A DNA stretch of 64,000 bases from Brasenia schreberi (lineage: Eukaryota > Streptophyta > Magnoliopsida > Nymphaeales > Cabombaceae). The translations under genes were made by a program, and so were the position numbers. The notes beneath the pieces were generated by a model that was not told the origin of the DNA, searched no databases, and was given only the letters and a program-made list of their open reading frames with translations. The stretch is taken from positions 12,148,001 through 12,212,000 of the forward strand of contig JAYKKT010000074.1 in assembly GCA_036023115.1 (NCBI GenBank), read 5' to 3'. This document shows positions 35,299 to 47,800 of the stretch, in pieces (position 1 is the stretch's first letter; every line of letters starts with the position of its first letter).

Positions 35299-35504
35299 CA
35301 CGTCTGAGGAGAGTTGAAGAAAGGCAGGGGCGGGTCTTTGTACAAGTCAAGAGGGTTGAACGGAGACGGAGAAGCAATGGACGGCACTAGTTGGACGTTG
35401 AGGAAACCCGACGAGTATGTGCACCCTTCACCGTAGCTCAGGGCCATCGAGTCTGCAACCGGTTTCTTGGGAACTCGTTTTGCTTTTCTCTCCCTCTTAG
35501 CCAT
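35299..35504 (-). CDS. candidate first coding exon, unknown small protein
   Basis: Minus-strand ATG at about 35504 opens 'MAKRERKAKRVPKKPVADSM', then 'ALSYGEGCTYSSGFLNVQL' and 'PFNPLDLYKDPPLPFF', up to a possible GT donor (gac|gtgtaatc) near 35298. The composition is protein-like, GC-richer than the flanks, with a basic N-terminus. Upstream is a pyrimidine-rich leader with (CT)n, as in many plant 5' UTRs. An in-frame ATG at 35567 would extend it by 21 codons. I do not recognise the family. Downstream exons were not found and may have been separated by the copia element on the left. Confidence 0.4.
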
Positions 35505-35620
35505 CGATTCCTTCTTTACATCTCTCTGAGAGAGAGAAGAAAACCTCTTGGTAGACGTTAGAAGCACAAGATCGCAGACACGACCATTTGGGGAAATTTA
35601 CGGAGAAGACAGCACCAAAA

Positions 35621-35643
35621 GAGAGAGAGAGAGAGAGAGAGAG
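35621..35643. repeat. (GA)n microsatellite
   Basis: Short GA run upstream of the candidate exon on the minus strand. Confidence 0.9.
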
Positions 35644-35679
35644 GTGTACGTCGATTGGCGCCGGCGGGAGAGAGAGATT

Positions 35680-36020
35680 ATTCAACTTTTTCATTAAGAC
35701 TATAAATTTGTTGACATATTAAAAAAAAGGCTGTACACTTTTTACAGTTACGTATGTTCATGGGACGGGGTCGGGGACCAAGGTTCCCTTTCAGAACCCT
35801 GTCTCCATCTCCGTTCCATCTCTTTGATGGGATCAAAAACGGTCTTATTCTTGTCTTCTTCATTTCACGGGTTTCCACATCAAAGATGCTCAAACACAAG
35901 TTAGAATTTAATTTTATATATGAAATAAAACTTAATTTATATAAAATACATATAAATTCGAAAATATTATTAAAGAATGATGATGAGTTTATAAATTAAA
36001 AAAGTAACAAAAAAAATTAT
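35680..36020. other. intergenic, AT-rich; G-rich patch at 35758-35830
   Basis: gggacggggtcggggacc followed by ccgttccatctc-type text resembles the tract at 15.75 kb. No gene. Confidence 0.35.
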
Positions 36021-36119
36021 TTATTTTATTTTAGATATATCTAATTTTTTAGAATCAATAGGAAAAAGGGTCGAGACCAAATTCATAAGGTGGGGACCTG
36101 CTATTCTCATCATCCCTCC

Positions 36120-36350
36120 AATCTCGTTAGAGATTTCCTTGTTCTTCCATCTCCATTCTCGTTTCCACTTTCTAAATCCGTTCCGTTTAAGATAAGTCCC
36201 GTAAGAAGAGGAAGATCTCTTTTCCATGAACATCCTTATGCATAGCTCCTCACCATTTCGAGTCTCCAAATCCACCCCATTCAAAGTATTCCCATAAAAA
36301 GCATAAGAACTCTTCCTCACAAACATCCCTATGCATAACTCTTCATTGTA
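36120..36350 (-). repeat. imperfect tandem repeat of about 93 bp, open in one frame
   Basis: Minus-strand frame 36377-36021 contains two related 31-residue units, 'EELCIGMFVRKSSYAFYGNTL' and 'EELCIRMFMEKRSSSSYGTYL'. At the DNA level the units share ga-gagttatgcatagggatgtt. The frame runs 118 codons but has no family match that I know. A repeat-derived chance frame is most likely. Confidence 0.45.
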
Positions 36351-36379
36351 ACGAAAGAAAAGATGATATATATTCACAT

Positions 36380-37228
36380 TATGTATGTATATAAGGCTAT
36401 AAAACTTATATATATAATCTTTATAAGTTTATGTACAAAGTTTTATAACCTTATGTACATGTAAAACGTGAGTATATATAGGATTTAAATCTTGACAAGT
36501 TTATATATGAGTATTATGACCTCATATACATGTAAAATATGAGTGGTAGATCCAAAAAATTTCATAGCATAATACATTATATTTAGCAAAATCCTTAAAT
36601 TAGTAGAACCGTTATTCAAAACTGAACCAAATTGGAGCTAGTGGTTCAGTTTTGGCCTGGTTTGATTCAGTTCCCTAAAAGTTGAGAACCAAAATTAACG
36701 GTTTGGTTCGAGGTTGAAACTTTTAATAATTTCGTAGTACACTTCATGAATGATGTTATAAGCAAGAGGTTCATGACCCAATTCGATTCCGATTGAAACC
36801 ACCGAACTAGTATGCATAACCCGGTTATCAAAGGTGTGACCCTCGGTTCGTTTGTGTCGACCTCCTAACGAGACTCTTTGTGCTTATCTGGTCGAGTTTT
36901 GACCCTTAATTTTGAAATTAGTACTCGTTTAAGAAAGGGACTCATGAAACAAACCGATGTGGAAAGTGTTGCTCTCGTAGCTTCTCTTTCCAAGTGTAGT
37001 GGACCAAAACCCACAAGGTTTTTAAGGCCTAAGTGATCAAAGTCTGATGTTCTACTTCGTGTTCACATTTGACATGCTCGCCTATTACTTTTGGGTACTA
37101 TAAGTGTAATTTAATTTTTAAAGAGTTTATAAATATACTAATAATAATGTTATTATACTCATGTGATGGTTGAACACGAATAAATAACGTCTGTAGTAGG
37201 TAGAATCCAATCACTCTACATACATACA

Positions 37229-37230
<2 letters not shown>
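36380..37230. other. intergenic; GGTT-type tract 36600-36840
   Basis: AT-rich, with degenerate ggttcagttttggcctggtttgattcag text. No supported gene. Confidence 0.4.

Positions 37231-37287
<57 letters not shown>
37231..37287. repeat. (TA)n microsatellite
   Basis: About 28 TA units. Confidence 0.97.
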
Positions 37288-37289
<2 letters not shown>

Positions 37290-37457
37290 GTTATAAGTAT
37301 AAGATTGTAGCTGGGTCGACATGGACCAGACCCAAGCTCAACATCAATCATGCGGGCACAAAGTGGCTTAGACCCACACAACCCGAGTTTTGACCCCTGT
37401 TTTCGAGGATCTCGGAAGTAGGATAGGTCGGAGTATGGTTTACGCTAAACCCTCTCT

Positions 37458-37460
<3 letters not shown>

Positions 37461-37523
<63 letters not shown>
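37461..37523. repeat. (TA)n(GA)n microsatellite
   Basis: About 19 TA units followed by about 12 GA units. Confidence 0.97.
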
Positions 37524-37929
37524 TTGCTAGACACTCTCGTACTAGGCATTACTTGATCATTATTATCATGTGTAAGATTAATCGAACGTTAATATATGTC
37601 GTTTGTATGATCGCATGAACAATATGGATTCTCTAATAGAGTCTCACATTAAAATGTGTTTACCATCTCTCGGTTTCTCTTTCTCTCTCTTTATATATAG
37701 GTATTTTATATATTTTTTATATAAATATAAATATATACAATAATAACTTATACTTTAATACTATAAAATAATTTATGTAGAATATATAATATCAAATATT
37801 TTTTTTAAATAAATTTATAGGTTGAGGTGGAAAGAATGGGGATCGAACTGGATTATAACAAAGAGGGAGCAGTGTGTATAAAGAGGCTTCGGGGCGGGTG
37901 CAGATAGAGTAAAAGCCAGTTCCTCTAGG

Positions 37930-38035
37930 CCTCCTTCCCATCCCTACCTGGTAGGGTTCTCGAGTCGTATGACGTTTGACAAGAGTTCAACCCCTGGGGT
38001 GTACCACTCGTCTTCGGCTAAAAAAAAAATTCGAA
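37930..38035 (+). mobile_element. tRNA-derived SINE fragment (copy E)
   Basis: Box B-like aagagttcaacccctgggg (37980-38000), then gtcttcggctaaaaaaaaaa, matching the body and A-tail of the 7.6-kb copies. The box A part is poorly preserved. Confidence 0.55.
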
Positions 38036-39065
38036 GTGGGCATCAGAAGGAAGACCCATGTGCAATAATTAGCCAATTAGAATAAAATCTGACGGTCTAA
38101 ATCTGCCATAAGATGATCCAACGGCCTGAATTTAGGACACAACCAAGATCTAGCTGGTTTCCGATGAGCAAAGTGCAGTTCGAAAGAAAGCAATCAGAAA
38201 CCACGTGGTTTCCTTCGTGGGGTGCCGTACGCCATGTGAGGAGCATGGTGGAATGTCCTTCGGGGACAAGAACAATTAATATAAAAAAAAACAAATTCAT
38301 GTTTCGGGTCACACTTATGTCAATCTCTTTTCAAAGTCAACTTGAATACAACCCGATCTTTTGGATAACAGTGTAGCAGCTGCACACGAAAACGGACTTT
38401 TCTGATCTTTGTGCATTTTGGATGTTCATGTCGTGTAGAAAATTGCACACGATTTTAGGTTCCGGGTTAAAGCTTCTATCTTGTCACTTGGTGTTCTTGT
38501 AGACTTTTTTTTCTTTTATGTTAATTTTTTTGTGAAAACCCACTTAAAAATTTAAAGAGTTTGGGACCCTCACCCAGGACCGAACCTTCGACTGCCTATC
38601 TATTACCAGCATATGCCCATCCGACACGACACGGTTAAAAAGCAAAAGATGTGATTCTATTTATGGATTTTATTGGGAAGCAAATAATCAACTGGACACG
38701 GAAGCGAAGTGTCCCTGTGATAGACTTCGTAGGTGCATCGATTAAAGGAAAGAAGTCAAAGCTCAGAAGTGTCCAAATGAGAAAGCCAATAATCCCGGGT
38801 TGTCTCCTGGCGCGGCTCTCTGATCCGATCTGGGCAAAATCGTAAACTCAAGCAGAGATTTGACCGATTTTTGAAAACTTCAAGAGAATCTTAATTTCAG
38901 ACGCAGTCCCTATTCTCCCTTCATTTCCTGAACACGGGCCAACTTTACTCAGAAGTCGTGTTGCTTTCTGCCTTTCCGCTCCAAACTTGTTTGCGTACAA
39001 TTGCATTTGTTTTGAGGGGAAGATTCTGCTTTATTTCTTTCTTTTTAAGTTTAATTAGGACTTAA
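38036..39065. other. intergenic, possible SINE head at 38560-38625 (minus)
   Basis: Reverse complement around 38570-38600 reads ggttcggtcctgggtgag, resembling a tRNA B-box region. No other feature. Short open frames at 38113-38376 and 38651-38845 have no recognised motifs. Confidence 0.3.
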
Positions 39066-39072
39066 GAATAAC

Positions 39073-39113
39073 TATATATATATATATATGTATATGTATA
39101 TATATATGTATAT

Positions 39114-39164
<51 letters not shown>

Positions 39165-39185
39165 TGTATATGTATATGTATATAT

Positions 39186-39219
<34 letters not shown>

Positions 39220-39252
39220 GTATATGTATATATATATATATGTATATATGTG
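39073..39252. repeat. (TA)n array with interspersed TATATG/TATG units
   Basis: 180 bp of alternating (at)n and gtatatgtat blocks. Long 'coding' frames here are artefacts of the repeat (Tyr-Ile runs). Confidence 0.95.
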
Positions 39253-39538
39253 TTTGCGTTTGTGTGTACTGAAACAATGGTTCATACTCAATCTTTATAA
39301 GATCAACGGTAGAAATTTGAATCCAAAAACAATATTGTATCATTGTACTTTTCATACTTACGTTTAATATACGATGGTATAATCACATTTTGGAATTCAA
39401 ATCTCTACCACTAATCAAATGAGTTGAATTGTTGAGATGTTAGAGAAGATTTAAGCAAGGATTGAATTGAGAATATACTATTTATTTCGTTCATTTACTT
39501 TCACAAATTTCAGTTTCATTTTGGTATATCATCCCACA

Positions 39539-39539
<1 letters not shown>

Positions 39540-39615
<76 letters not shown>
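39540..39615. repeat. (TA)n microsatellite
   Basis: About 38 uninterrupted AT units. Confidence 0.97.
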
Positions 39616-39618
<3 letters not shown>

Positions 39619-40304
39619 ACTGTACAGATATAAATGCATTAGATTTGTATTGAATGTTGATCAAAAGGAGCTCTTGCAAATTATCGGATCCATTCATTTT
39701 AAGTTAGTTGTTCGATTGCAAACTTATGTATGTATGGAAACTTCTACAAAATATCTAAATTTTACTTCAAATAAGCAACTTCTTATTACTTATACGAAAC
39801 ATTGGCATATTAATATTAACTTGCTTTGTTTAAACTTGTATTTTGTATTTGCTCGTGTGCCTAAAAGCTTCGTGGCTTGGATAAATACGAGAGAAGCCTT
39901 GACCACTTCTCTTTTGTTTGTGAAGGTCTTTGGTGGTCTTAGTTCTCGCAGGTGTGTTGGATTCGTGGTGCCAAGTTCTTAGTACCAAAATGGTTGGCCT
40001 AAACCTGACCATTGGTATTGATATTAGATTTTCATGTGCATTTTTTAGTGTGAAAATTTTTGACTCAAATTGGGCTTGTGGAACTAGTTTTTGTTCTACG
40101 GTAGCGATTGGTTTTGTGCTTGATTAATATAATAGAACTTGAAATTGAGAGCACCCAAAAGCAAGATCCAATCCTCCTAGAATGTTATATGAAACACACC
40201 TTACCATGAAACAAGGGTGGAGCGGAATGCATGATTTTGTTTTGTTAGATAATGTAAAAATTTGATATTGGTACATATTAATTTTAAAAAAATTTAATGT
40301 AATC

Positions 40305-40306
<2 letters not shown>
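39616..40306. other. intergenic, no gene seen
   Basis: An open frame of 110 codons (39650-39982) has no recognised family. AT-rich, not called. Confidence 0.35.

Positions 40307-40358
<52 letters not shown>
40307..40358. repeat. (TA)n microsatellite
   Basis: About 26 TA units. Confidence 0.97.
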
Positions 40359-40361
<3 letters not shown>

Positions 40362-40788
40362 ATGCTTATTAAGATTACAAGGACAACACAAGTAAGGTAT
40401 GGATTTGGGTGAAGGAGGACCAAAGAAGAGACATAATTCTAAAAAGCCTTAAGGGGTTCATTAAAAAATGTTTTCTTTTTTCTTTTTTTTTTCATTTCGG
40501 GTTACAATTGGAGTTCGAAGCACGTTATACACCCCGAAGAATTGAAGTCATGGTCATTCTTTAGATGAGTTGGGAGCCCTACCAAGTGGCCCATTGCCGT
40601 GAGTGTTTTGTTTATTTTCTTTTTTTTAGTTAGAAGAGTATACCAAAAACTCCGCCTATATAAGGAATCACTCCTTCATGGCCGGTCCCAAGCTCGAAAA
40701 AAGGAGGAGGGTTGTGTTAGGCTTCCAACAGCCAACGTAAAACTTTGTCGGACATAACATGGATTCTACAAAAAAATATATATCTATG

Positions 40789-40834
40789 CAGCTAACCCCA
40801 TCTAGTATGGGAAAAGGCTTAGTTGTAGTAGCAA
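40789..40834 (+). mobile_element. RTE LINE 3'-terminal fragment (45 bp)
   Basis: gcagctaaccccatctagta...gggaaaaggcttagttgtagtag matches the last 45 bp of the RTE copies (gtagccgaccccatctagt...ttagttgttgttg). Only the 3' end and tail are present. Confidence 0.7.
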
Positions 40835-40851
40835 AGTATACCAAAACCTAA

Positions 40852-40950
40852 ATACACACCTAAGTATGCACCCCTTATAAGTCAAGCTCCCATTAACAGC
40901 AATGGCTCCAAAGCATCTTATCATTGAGCTAATGCTACTGTTGCACTGGA
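40852..40950 (-). mobile_element. tRNA-derived SINE (copy F), inverted
   Basis: Reverse complement shows gcattagctcaatg (box A) and gggagcttgactta (box B) with the 7.6-kb family body. It abuts the LINE tail fragment. Confidence 0.55.
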
Positions 40951-41004
40951 TATGCTAATCTTGTACTCGATACGACAGATCAATGACATTTAATAACCTG
41001 TACC

Positions 41005-41105
41005 TAAAGTGTTAGCTCAACGATACTATGCTCTGATACCATTGCTCCTAATTGAGAGCTCGACTTCCATAGGTTGCATTCATGGTGTGTGTGTTAGACA
41101 AACAA
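41005..41105 (+). mobile_element. tRNA-derived SINE (copy G)
   Basis: gtgttagctcaacgat (box A) and gagagctcgacttcc (box B), then ggttgcattcatggtgtgtgtgttag of the family body. Opposite in orientation to copy F and only about 55 bp away. Confidence 0.55.
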
Positions 41106-41844
41106 ATGTGGTTCGATTTTGATCGGCAGTGCCCGCTGGCCCGACTCATTTGGTGTTGATTGGATGACATGGGTCTCACTTCAAATCTTCATGCTGAGTT
41201 GTTTTGATTCCTCAAATGAGTTGTTTTAATCTCTTGTAAGCAGTTTTTTTGAGTTGTAATAAAAGAGAAAAACGATCGACTGATAACCTTTTTATAGTTT
41301 TCCATTTTTTAAATATTGGAATTAAAATCCTTATAAGAAAGGAATTTGGATTTAAGATGTATTTTGGGAAAAGTTATATAGTTGTTTGAGATATCGGTTA
41401 ATTGCTTGGGCTCTGAACGAGACTTCTCGTTGGAAATCCCAACCTCTGTAACCTACCTTCTCCCACACCCTCTCCCTCAAAAGACGATGGCGTCACAATC
41501 TTCAAATTGGTTGCAGAAGAAATAATAAGACATCCCGAAACGTTCTTTGAATTTCTAGATATATAAATCCTCTTCTCTTATTTTCTTTCCTTTTTGCATT
41601 CTCTCCAAGGTTTTATTCAAAAATTGTGGGTTTCGTCTCTTTCAAGATCTCATGGAATCTAGGGTTTCCATTTCTTGAAAGAGAAGGTACGATGGATCGT
41701 GGTCCTTAGGATTCATCCGCAGATGCATTTCTTTTCCAGGGTTATTTCCGTTTTTTGCCCTGGTTGCGTGATTGTGGTACGAATGACGCATTTGTGAAAG
41801 GAGTGAGAAGAAGAAGAAAATAGGGAACTTTTGAGTACGGAAAG
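41106..41844 (+). promoter_or_regulatory. promoter and 5' UTR region of the RING gene
   Basis: CT-rich, leader-like sequence (41560-41690: tcctcttctcttattttc..., tctagggtttcc) followed by a possible 5' UTR intron (gaag|gtacgatgg near 41686 to ttccag near 41739). The coding start follows at 41845. No clear TATA box was singled out. Confidence 0.45.
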
Positions 41845-44800
41845 ATGGGGACTGGGTGTAGCAAAGAAGGATCGGGCTCGAGAGGGACGAAGGGCGATCT
41901 GTTTCGATGCTGTTTCGGAGGGTTTTCGTGTGATTCGGATGGTCTGGGCGATGTAGGGAAGGTAATCAATCGTTTCTTTCATTTGCGTCATTTCTTACGG
42001 TTTCAATTGATTCTCATTCCGGTAAGTGGGTAATGTCATGAATTTTTTGTTTCTTGTTATCTGGTTGATGGATTTTCTTCTTTTTGATTATTTCTAATTG
42101 GGTATGATGTGATTTTTCCGCGGGGACACAGTTTTGTAACGTGATTTTTCACCATGTTCGATGTGTAGGTTTTGGTTTCATTTCTTTGGGATGATAAAAT
42201 TTGTGCATTTGTGAAGGGTAATATCAATGTTCTATTTATTCTTGGCGTTGGAGATTTTGGAGTAAATGTACAGAATTTTCTATGTATGCATACACCGGCA
42301 TGCATAATGTTCCTACTCTGGCTGAGCGAAAAGTAGGATTAATACGATGAATCTTCAGCCAAATGAAACGTTTGCGGAGAAAAAATCGTGAATGTTGTGT
42401 CTTGCAAGCAGTGATGACGCATTTGACTAGGTTAATGCTGAACTGCAGGGAAAAAGAAGATTTTCGTGACTTATCATCACTAAGAGTATTGATTCTGGAA
42501 ATTTTCTTGTGGTATAGAATTTGTACAAACTCAGTGCTGATAAAATTTGTTGGTTAGACACATCTTAAGCTAGGCGTGCATCTGAAGCAATGAACGGTTT
42601 TAGTGGAATGCCTCTGCAGATTGTAATGGACAAATCTTATGGGAACTAATGGTTCAGACTTCAGGGAGGTAAAATAACTATGAGAAGCCTACATCATGCC
42701 TGCATCTGAAGTAGTGAATACGTTCATTAGGATGTGATCGTCTGTAGATTGAAATGGAGAAATCTTGTGAGAATTCATGGTTCAGAAAGCTGGAATGAGA
42801 ATCATAAGAGGTCTGAAAAACTGCAACTCCCAATGTGTTCCCTAACAATACATTATGAGACAATAGGGTCTCACAAATTTTCTTGGACAAACAACAACTA
42901 AGTGCTCCAAGAGCACGGAATGGTGAAGTTTTTTTGACTAAAGGTAGCACAGAAGCCATGAGAAGTCGGTTACACTTTGATCATATGGTGTTGGGTGCCA
43001 GATGGAATTTTAGCTTCAAAACTTGTCTAACGTGAATACCTTTTTATTTTCTTGATTTCAATTATTGTCTTCTTTAAAAGAAAATCTGTAAGTAATGCCC
43101 GTAACATCAAATAGCAGGTTCATCAGATGCTCTGAAATTTAAACATGATGAATTGCTCTTTGTCACCTTTCGGTATTGATTTCCCCATTAAGTTCCTGCT
43201 TTGGTCTTGGTTCTCTGCTAAGCAACAAGGTGGAAAGGCTGCATTTAACAGATACTCCATCTTCTTAATCATTCTCTAAAACCAAATGCTCCATCTAATT
43301 TCTATCACTTAACTGTAGTTATATAGCAAAAGTTACTTTTGTTTTTTCTTTTGGGTTTTTGTGCTTGTGCTTTGTTCTGAGGCATTTGTTTAGACTTTTG
43401 TTTTCATGTAAAGGCAAGATCATAATATACCTGTAAATTATATTTTTTTGTTGACCTCACTTTTGTGTTTTTGAGATGTCTTATGGAACATTTTAGAGCA
43501 AAAAAGAAAGACCTTCACATGATATTTATTGATCTAGAAAAAAACTTACGAAAGGGTACCGAGGGAGGTTCTTTGGAGAACTTTGGAAAAAAGAGGTATT
43601 CCATTGACATACATAGACCTTATAAAAGACAAGTACGATGGTGCAAAAACATGTGTGAGGACTTATGAAGGAATGACATACTTCTTTGAAGTTAATATTG
43701 GGTGCATCAATGATCAACTTTAAGTCCATACTTATTTATATTGGTGATTGATGAGTTAACAAAACATATTCAAGATGAAGTACCTTGGTATATGTTATTT
43801 GTATATGACATTGTGTTAGTGGAGGAGTCTAAGGAAAAAGTTAATAGAAAATTGGAACTATGGAGAGAAACATTAGAAAGTAAAGGCTTCCAACTTATTA
43901 GAACAAAGACAGAATATATGGAATGAAGTTTGATCATTTGGTTACTTAAGAGGACATAGAAATTAAAATTGGCACACATTGCATCCCCCAAAAGGAAAGT
44001 TTTAAATACCTAGGGTTAATTTTTCAGAGTGATGGAAGAATTGATGGAGATGTTACGCATAAAATTAATGATGGTTGGTTAAAATGGAGAGGAGCATCAA
44101 GTATTCTTTGTGATAAGAAGATACCATTAAAGTTAAAAAGTAAATATTATAGAGCAACAATTAGACCTGCCATGTTTTATGGTTCCGAGTGTTGGGCAGT
44201 TAATCATCAACATGTACAAAAGATGTCTGTGATAGAAATGAAGGTGTTGAGATGGATGAGTGGTCGCACAAGAAAAAAATGTATATATAATGAGGTTATT
44301 AGAAATAAATTATGTGTTGCACCAATAGAGGATAAAATGAGAGAATATCGTTTAAGGTGGTTTGGACATATAGAAAGAAGATCAAAAGAAGAACCTGTAA
44401 GAAGGTATGAAAAACTAGATTTTGAAAGTATTAAAAGAGGTAGAGGACGACCACAAAAGTGTTGGAAAGAAACCATAAAGAATGATCTAGCTTATTGTGA
44501 GTTAACTACTAACATGACACATGATAGGGCTCTGTGGAAACAAAGAATCCATGTAGCCGACCCTATCTAGTATGGGAAAAGGCTTAGTTGTTGTTGTTGT
44601 TGTTGACCTCACTTTGTATAAGTCTTTGATGTATTTTCTTGCTTGTTGTATGAAACAAAAGTTGAGATGAAAAATTTCCTCTGTGGTTTTCCACAGGGCA
44701 AGCGTACTGGTAAGAAACTGTGGAAACCATGCATGAATCCGAAAAAAAGGCAATCAGATAAAGTTAAGTGTGAAAGTTGTATAAAAGATGAGGGCTTGGG

Positions 44801-47800
44801 GGCTATTCATGTACCCACCATCTCTTCTAGCATAGATTTTGATGAATGGGTTCAAGACAACGCATCTTCTGTGGAGTCTATCCGTTCAAGCAGCTCTATG
44901 CCAACTGCAAATAGACAACTATCAGAGTCCTCATCAAGTAATTTTCATCCTCCGCTGGATTTGTTCCGTGATCACATTGGCATTAGGTCAAACAGAAACA
45001 CAACTATCGGGTCATCTGTGGCTTCCACACTGTTTTCTACTAGTCTTATTATTCCAGAACCCACTGCAGCTACTCCTGAACATATCGATTTAGTAGGTCT
45101 GCAATGTGGCATTGGTATTCCTCTAGATGGTAACTTACGCTCTTCCACTGCACTACCTGTGCTGGATTCGTCGAGTGGCTTTCTAGATTCTTCTGGTGAA
45201 TTCCAATCAGCCCACTGTGCTTCTGCTGGGAAGGAACAGGTAACGATTCCTTCAGAGGACATAAGAAACCATGCTGCTGCTGCTCCATCAGAACCTTGTG
45301 GACGTGGAACTTCTCTAAGGAATCATCTTGGAGCAGGTAACAGTGAATCAAGGCGTGCTTGCAGGCGCACTGGAACTTCAGAACCTCAAGGGGGAAGCAT
45401 ACAGTTTAGCCGGCAATTGAGTGTTGGAAGACTTCGCGATAGGGTTCTTAGAAGGCATGGGACGTCTGTGGATCCGTTCAACCAGATATCAGATGATGAT
45501 GTTTCTAGGGACAGACATGGTAATGTGAGACAGATCTGGGCCCCAATGGGTGAAGAAATGGCCAACCAAAATGCTGAACCACGGCAATCTTTTTCAAACT
45601 TTAATGGCCGCCAAAATCAGCAAGCAGGAGTGGGTACCACTAACAATAACCCTTTGGCACATCGAACAACATTTATTGAACGGAGACAAAGAGTGAGGTC
45701 TCAGGTAAGCCATATAACAATTTCTGCTTCCATCTCTACTAGGAATTCTCTTTCTCCAGAGTCCAGTGTCAGCTGTGGTCGTTAGACTTTTAATTCCTTT
45801 TGACACTAATAACATACTTTTTCAGGTCCATGCACTTCAGCGGTTGGGTAGTCGTTTTGAAAATTTAGTCGGACATGATAGGTCTTGCATCTTAGCAGGT
45901 CACTACCGCAGTGGCCGTTGTTTATGCCGAACAAATATTAGAAGAGAGAATGCTGCAGGAGAAACGAGTACCAGAGCAAGTATATCAAGAATTGTTATGT
46001 TAGCAGAAGCGTTATTTGAAGTAAGAGTGTTAATCTTTATGTGGCTAAACCATCTTGCAGATCATATTATGTGATTTTGATCGTGAGTTTTCTTGAGCTA
46101 CTTAGGTTCTCGATGAAATTCATCAGCAATCTGTGGTATTGTCTTCCCGTCCTTCAGTCTCTGCCTTCGGATCTCTTCCTGCTCCGAAAGAGGTAGTGGA
46201 GCAGCTACCTATAAAAATTTATGCTCAATCTGGCGTTAAGAATGAGGAAGTTGCACAGTAAGTAGTATTCATGCATTTTGCTAACTTATGGTTCTTTTGC
46301 CATGGTATTTAATTACTTTAGCAAATATCTGGTTGATTGGGTGGCCTCTAATTCAATTTTGCTAAGTAGCAACAGCTGTATCCTTGTTGGCGGGTTTCCT
46401 CAGAGCTGTAACCCTGTTTTTTTGTGTTTAGCTGCAAATGATGATCTGAGTTGCTTACCCTCATGTTCTGATAATTAATCAATTTTCTCTCTCTGCAGTT
46501 ATTATTCATTCTGTCGTACATTTGTCTGGCCTTGTGGACATATGGGGCGTATGGTGCATGTGCATTAGTGTTCCTAAACCTTGTGTTGCATGGCCTATTT
46601 TTGGGGAATTGCCTGGTAACATTCATGAGTTTTGTATATGACGTCTATACGGTTGGATAGTTTATTGTATAGTTGGGTGGGAATATTAAACATGCAGCGT
46701 TATTAGTTCACTGACTTAAACATTACAAAAATAAGGGCTCATATTGATGTTTATGTGTTCTATCGGTGTTCACCTTTATGTTTCTGCCTTGTGGTTAGTT
46801 CTGTTCAGCAGCATGCAATATTGCTTGATTTAGGGGTTAAATGTGGAAATGGAAGAAGCTGAACAGTGATACAAGAAATAGGCAGTTTTTATGATAAATT
46901 TGGACAATGAAAGGACTACGTTTGATGCTATGTGGGTGAAAAGTGCAGGTAATGGATGGTAGGTAGGTTGTGGACAATGTTACAGTGTTGTAGCTATGAA
47001 AGCTATTAAGGGACGAAGATGGATAAAGATGATGAGATCTGTGCAAGGCCTTATGGCCATCTGAATGAGGGAAGCTAGGTGGTGGGCCAATGGCTTCAAG
47101 GCATGACATTTACGGAGTTGGGATGAGCAGAAGATGCATTATAGTTTGAGGATTTGCACTTGAAAATGCAAGTAGTCATGGAATACTGGAATAGTTTATG
47201 TTATCAACAGAAGGAGGTGAATAAGGAGAGTGGAGGTTTTGAGGGTAGGCGGGTGGGAGTTCTAGACAGAAGCTTTCATGCAAGCACACAACTACAGGAA
47301 CTTGGAGTGTTTGAGTGTTCTCAGTGTTCAAAGGAAGTTGTGGAGATCAAGCTGGTGGTCTCTTTGTTGGTTGAAATGGTGAGGCAATGCTATGCGAGTT
47401 TGTTCACAGAGAAGGTGCAAAGCAGCAAACTTTTGGCATTGTAACCTCTATCTCCTTAGTCTGAATTCGATAAATTCGCTAGCAACCCTCAAGTTCAATA
47501 ACTCGAGCTCATGTGGTATTGATTACTAAGATGATGGGCTCCAGACTCACCCCAGAAGTTGGTTATGAGAAGCTATTGATGATCTGTAGGTATTTATGCA
47601 AGGTGGTATGTTATAAAGTCATCATGCAGGCAGATTTGAAGGGGTTCCTAAATTCAAGAAATTGGCAAGCTGCATCACTGACCAAACCAGTTTAAAACTG
47701 ATTAGAGTCACCAATAACTCTCAGATCATAGGGCTTATGTTTTATGGAAAATGTCTATGAACACTTCCTTGTCTCCATGAATCTGTGGAATCCAGAAATG

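Noticed and set aside
39055..39367. Several Tyr/Ile-rich open frames
   Set aside because: Translations of the TA/TATATG microsatellite.
44972..45351. Minus-strand frames over RING exon 2
   Set aside because: Antisense shadows of the Ser-rich exon.
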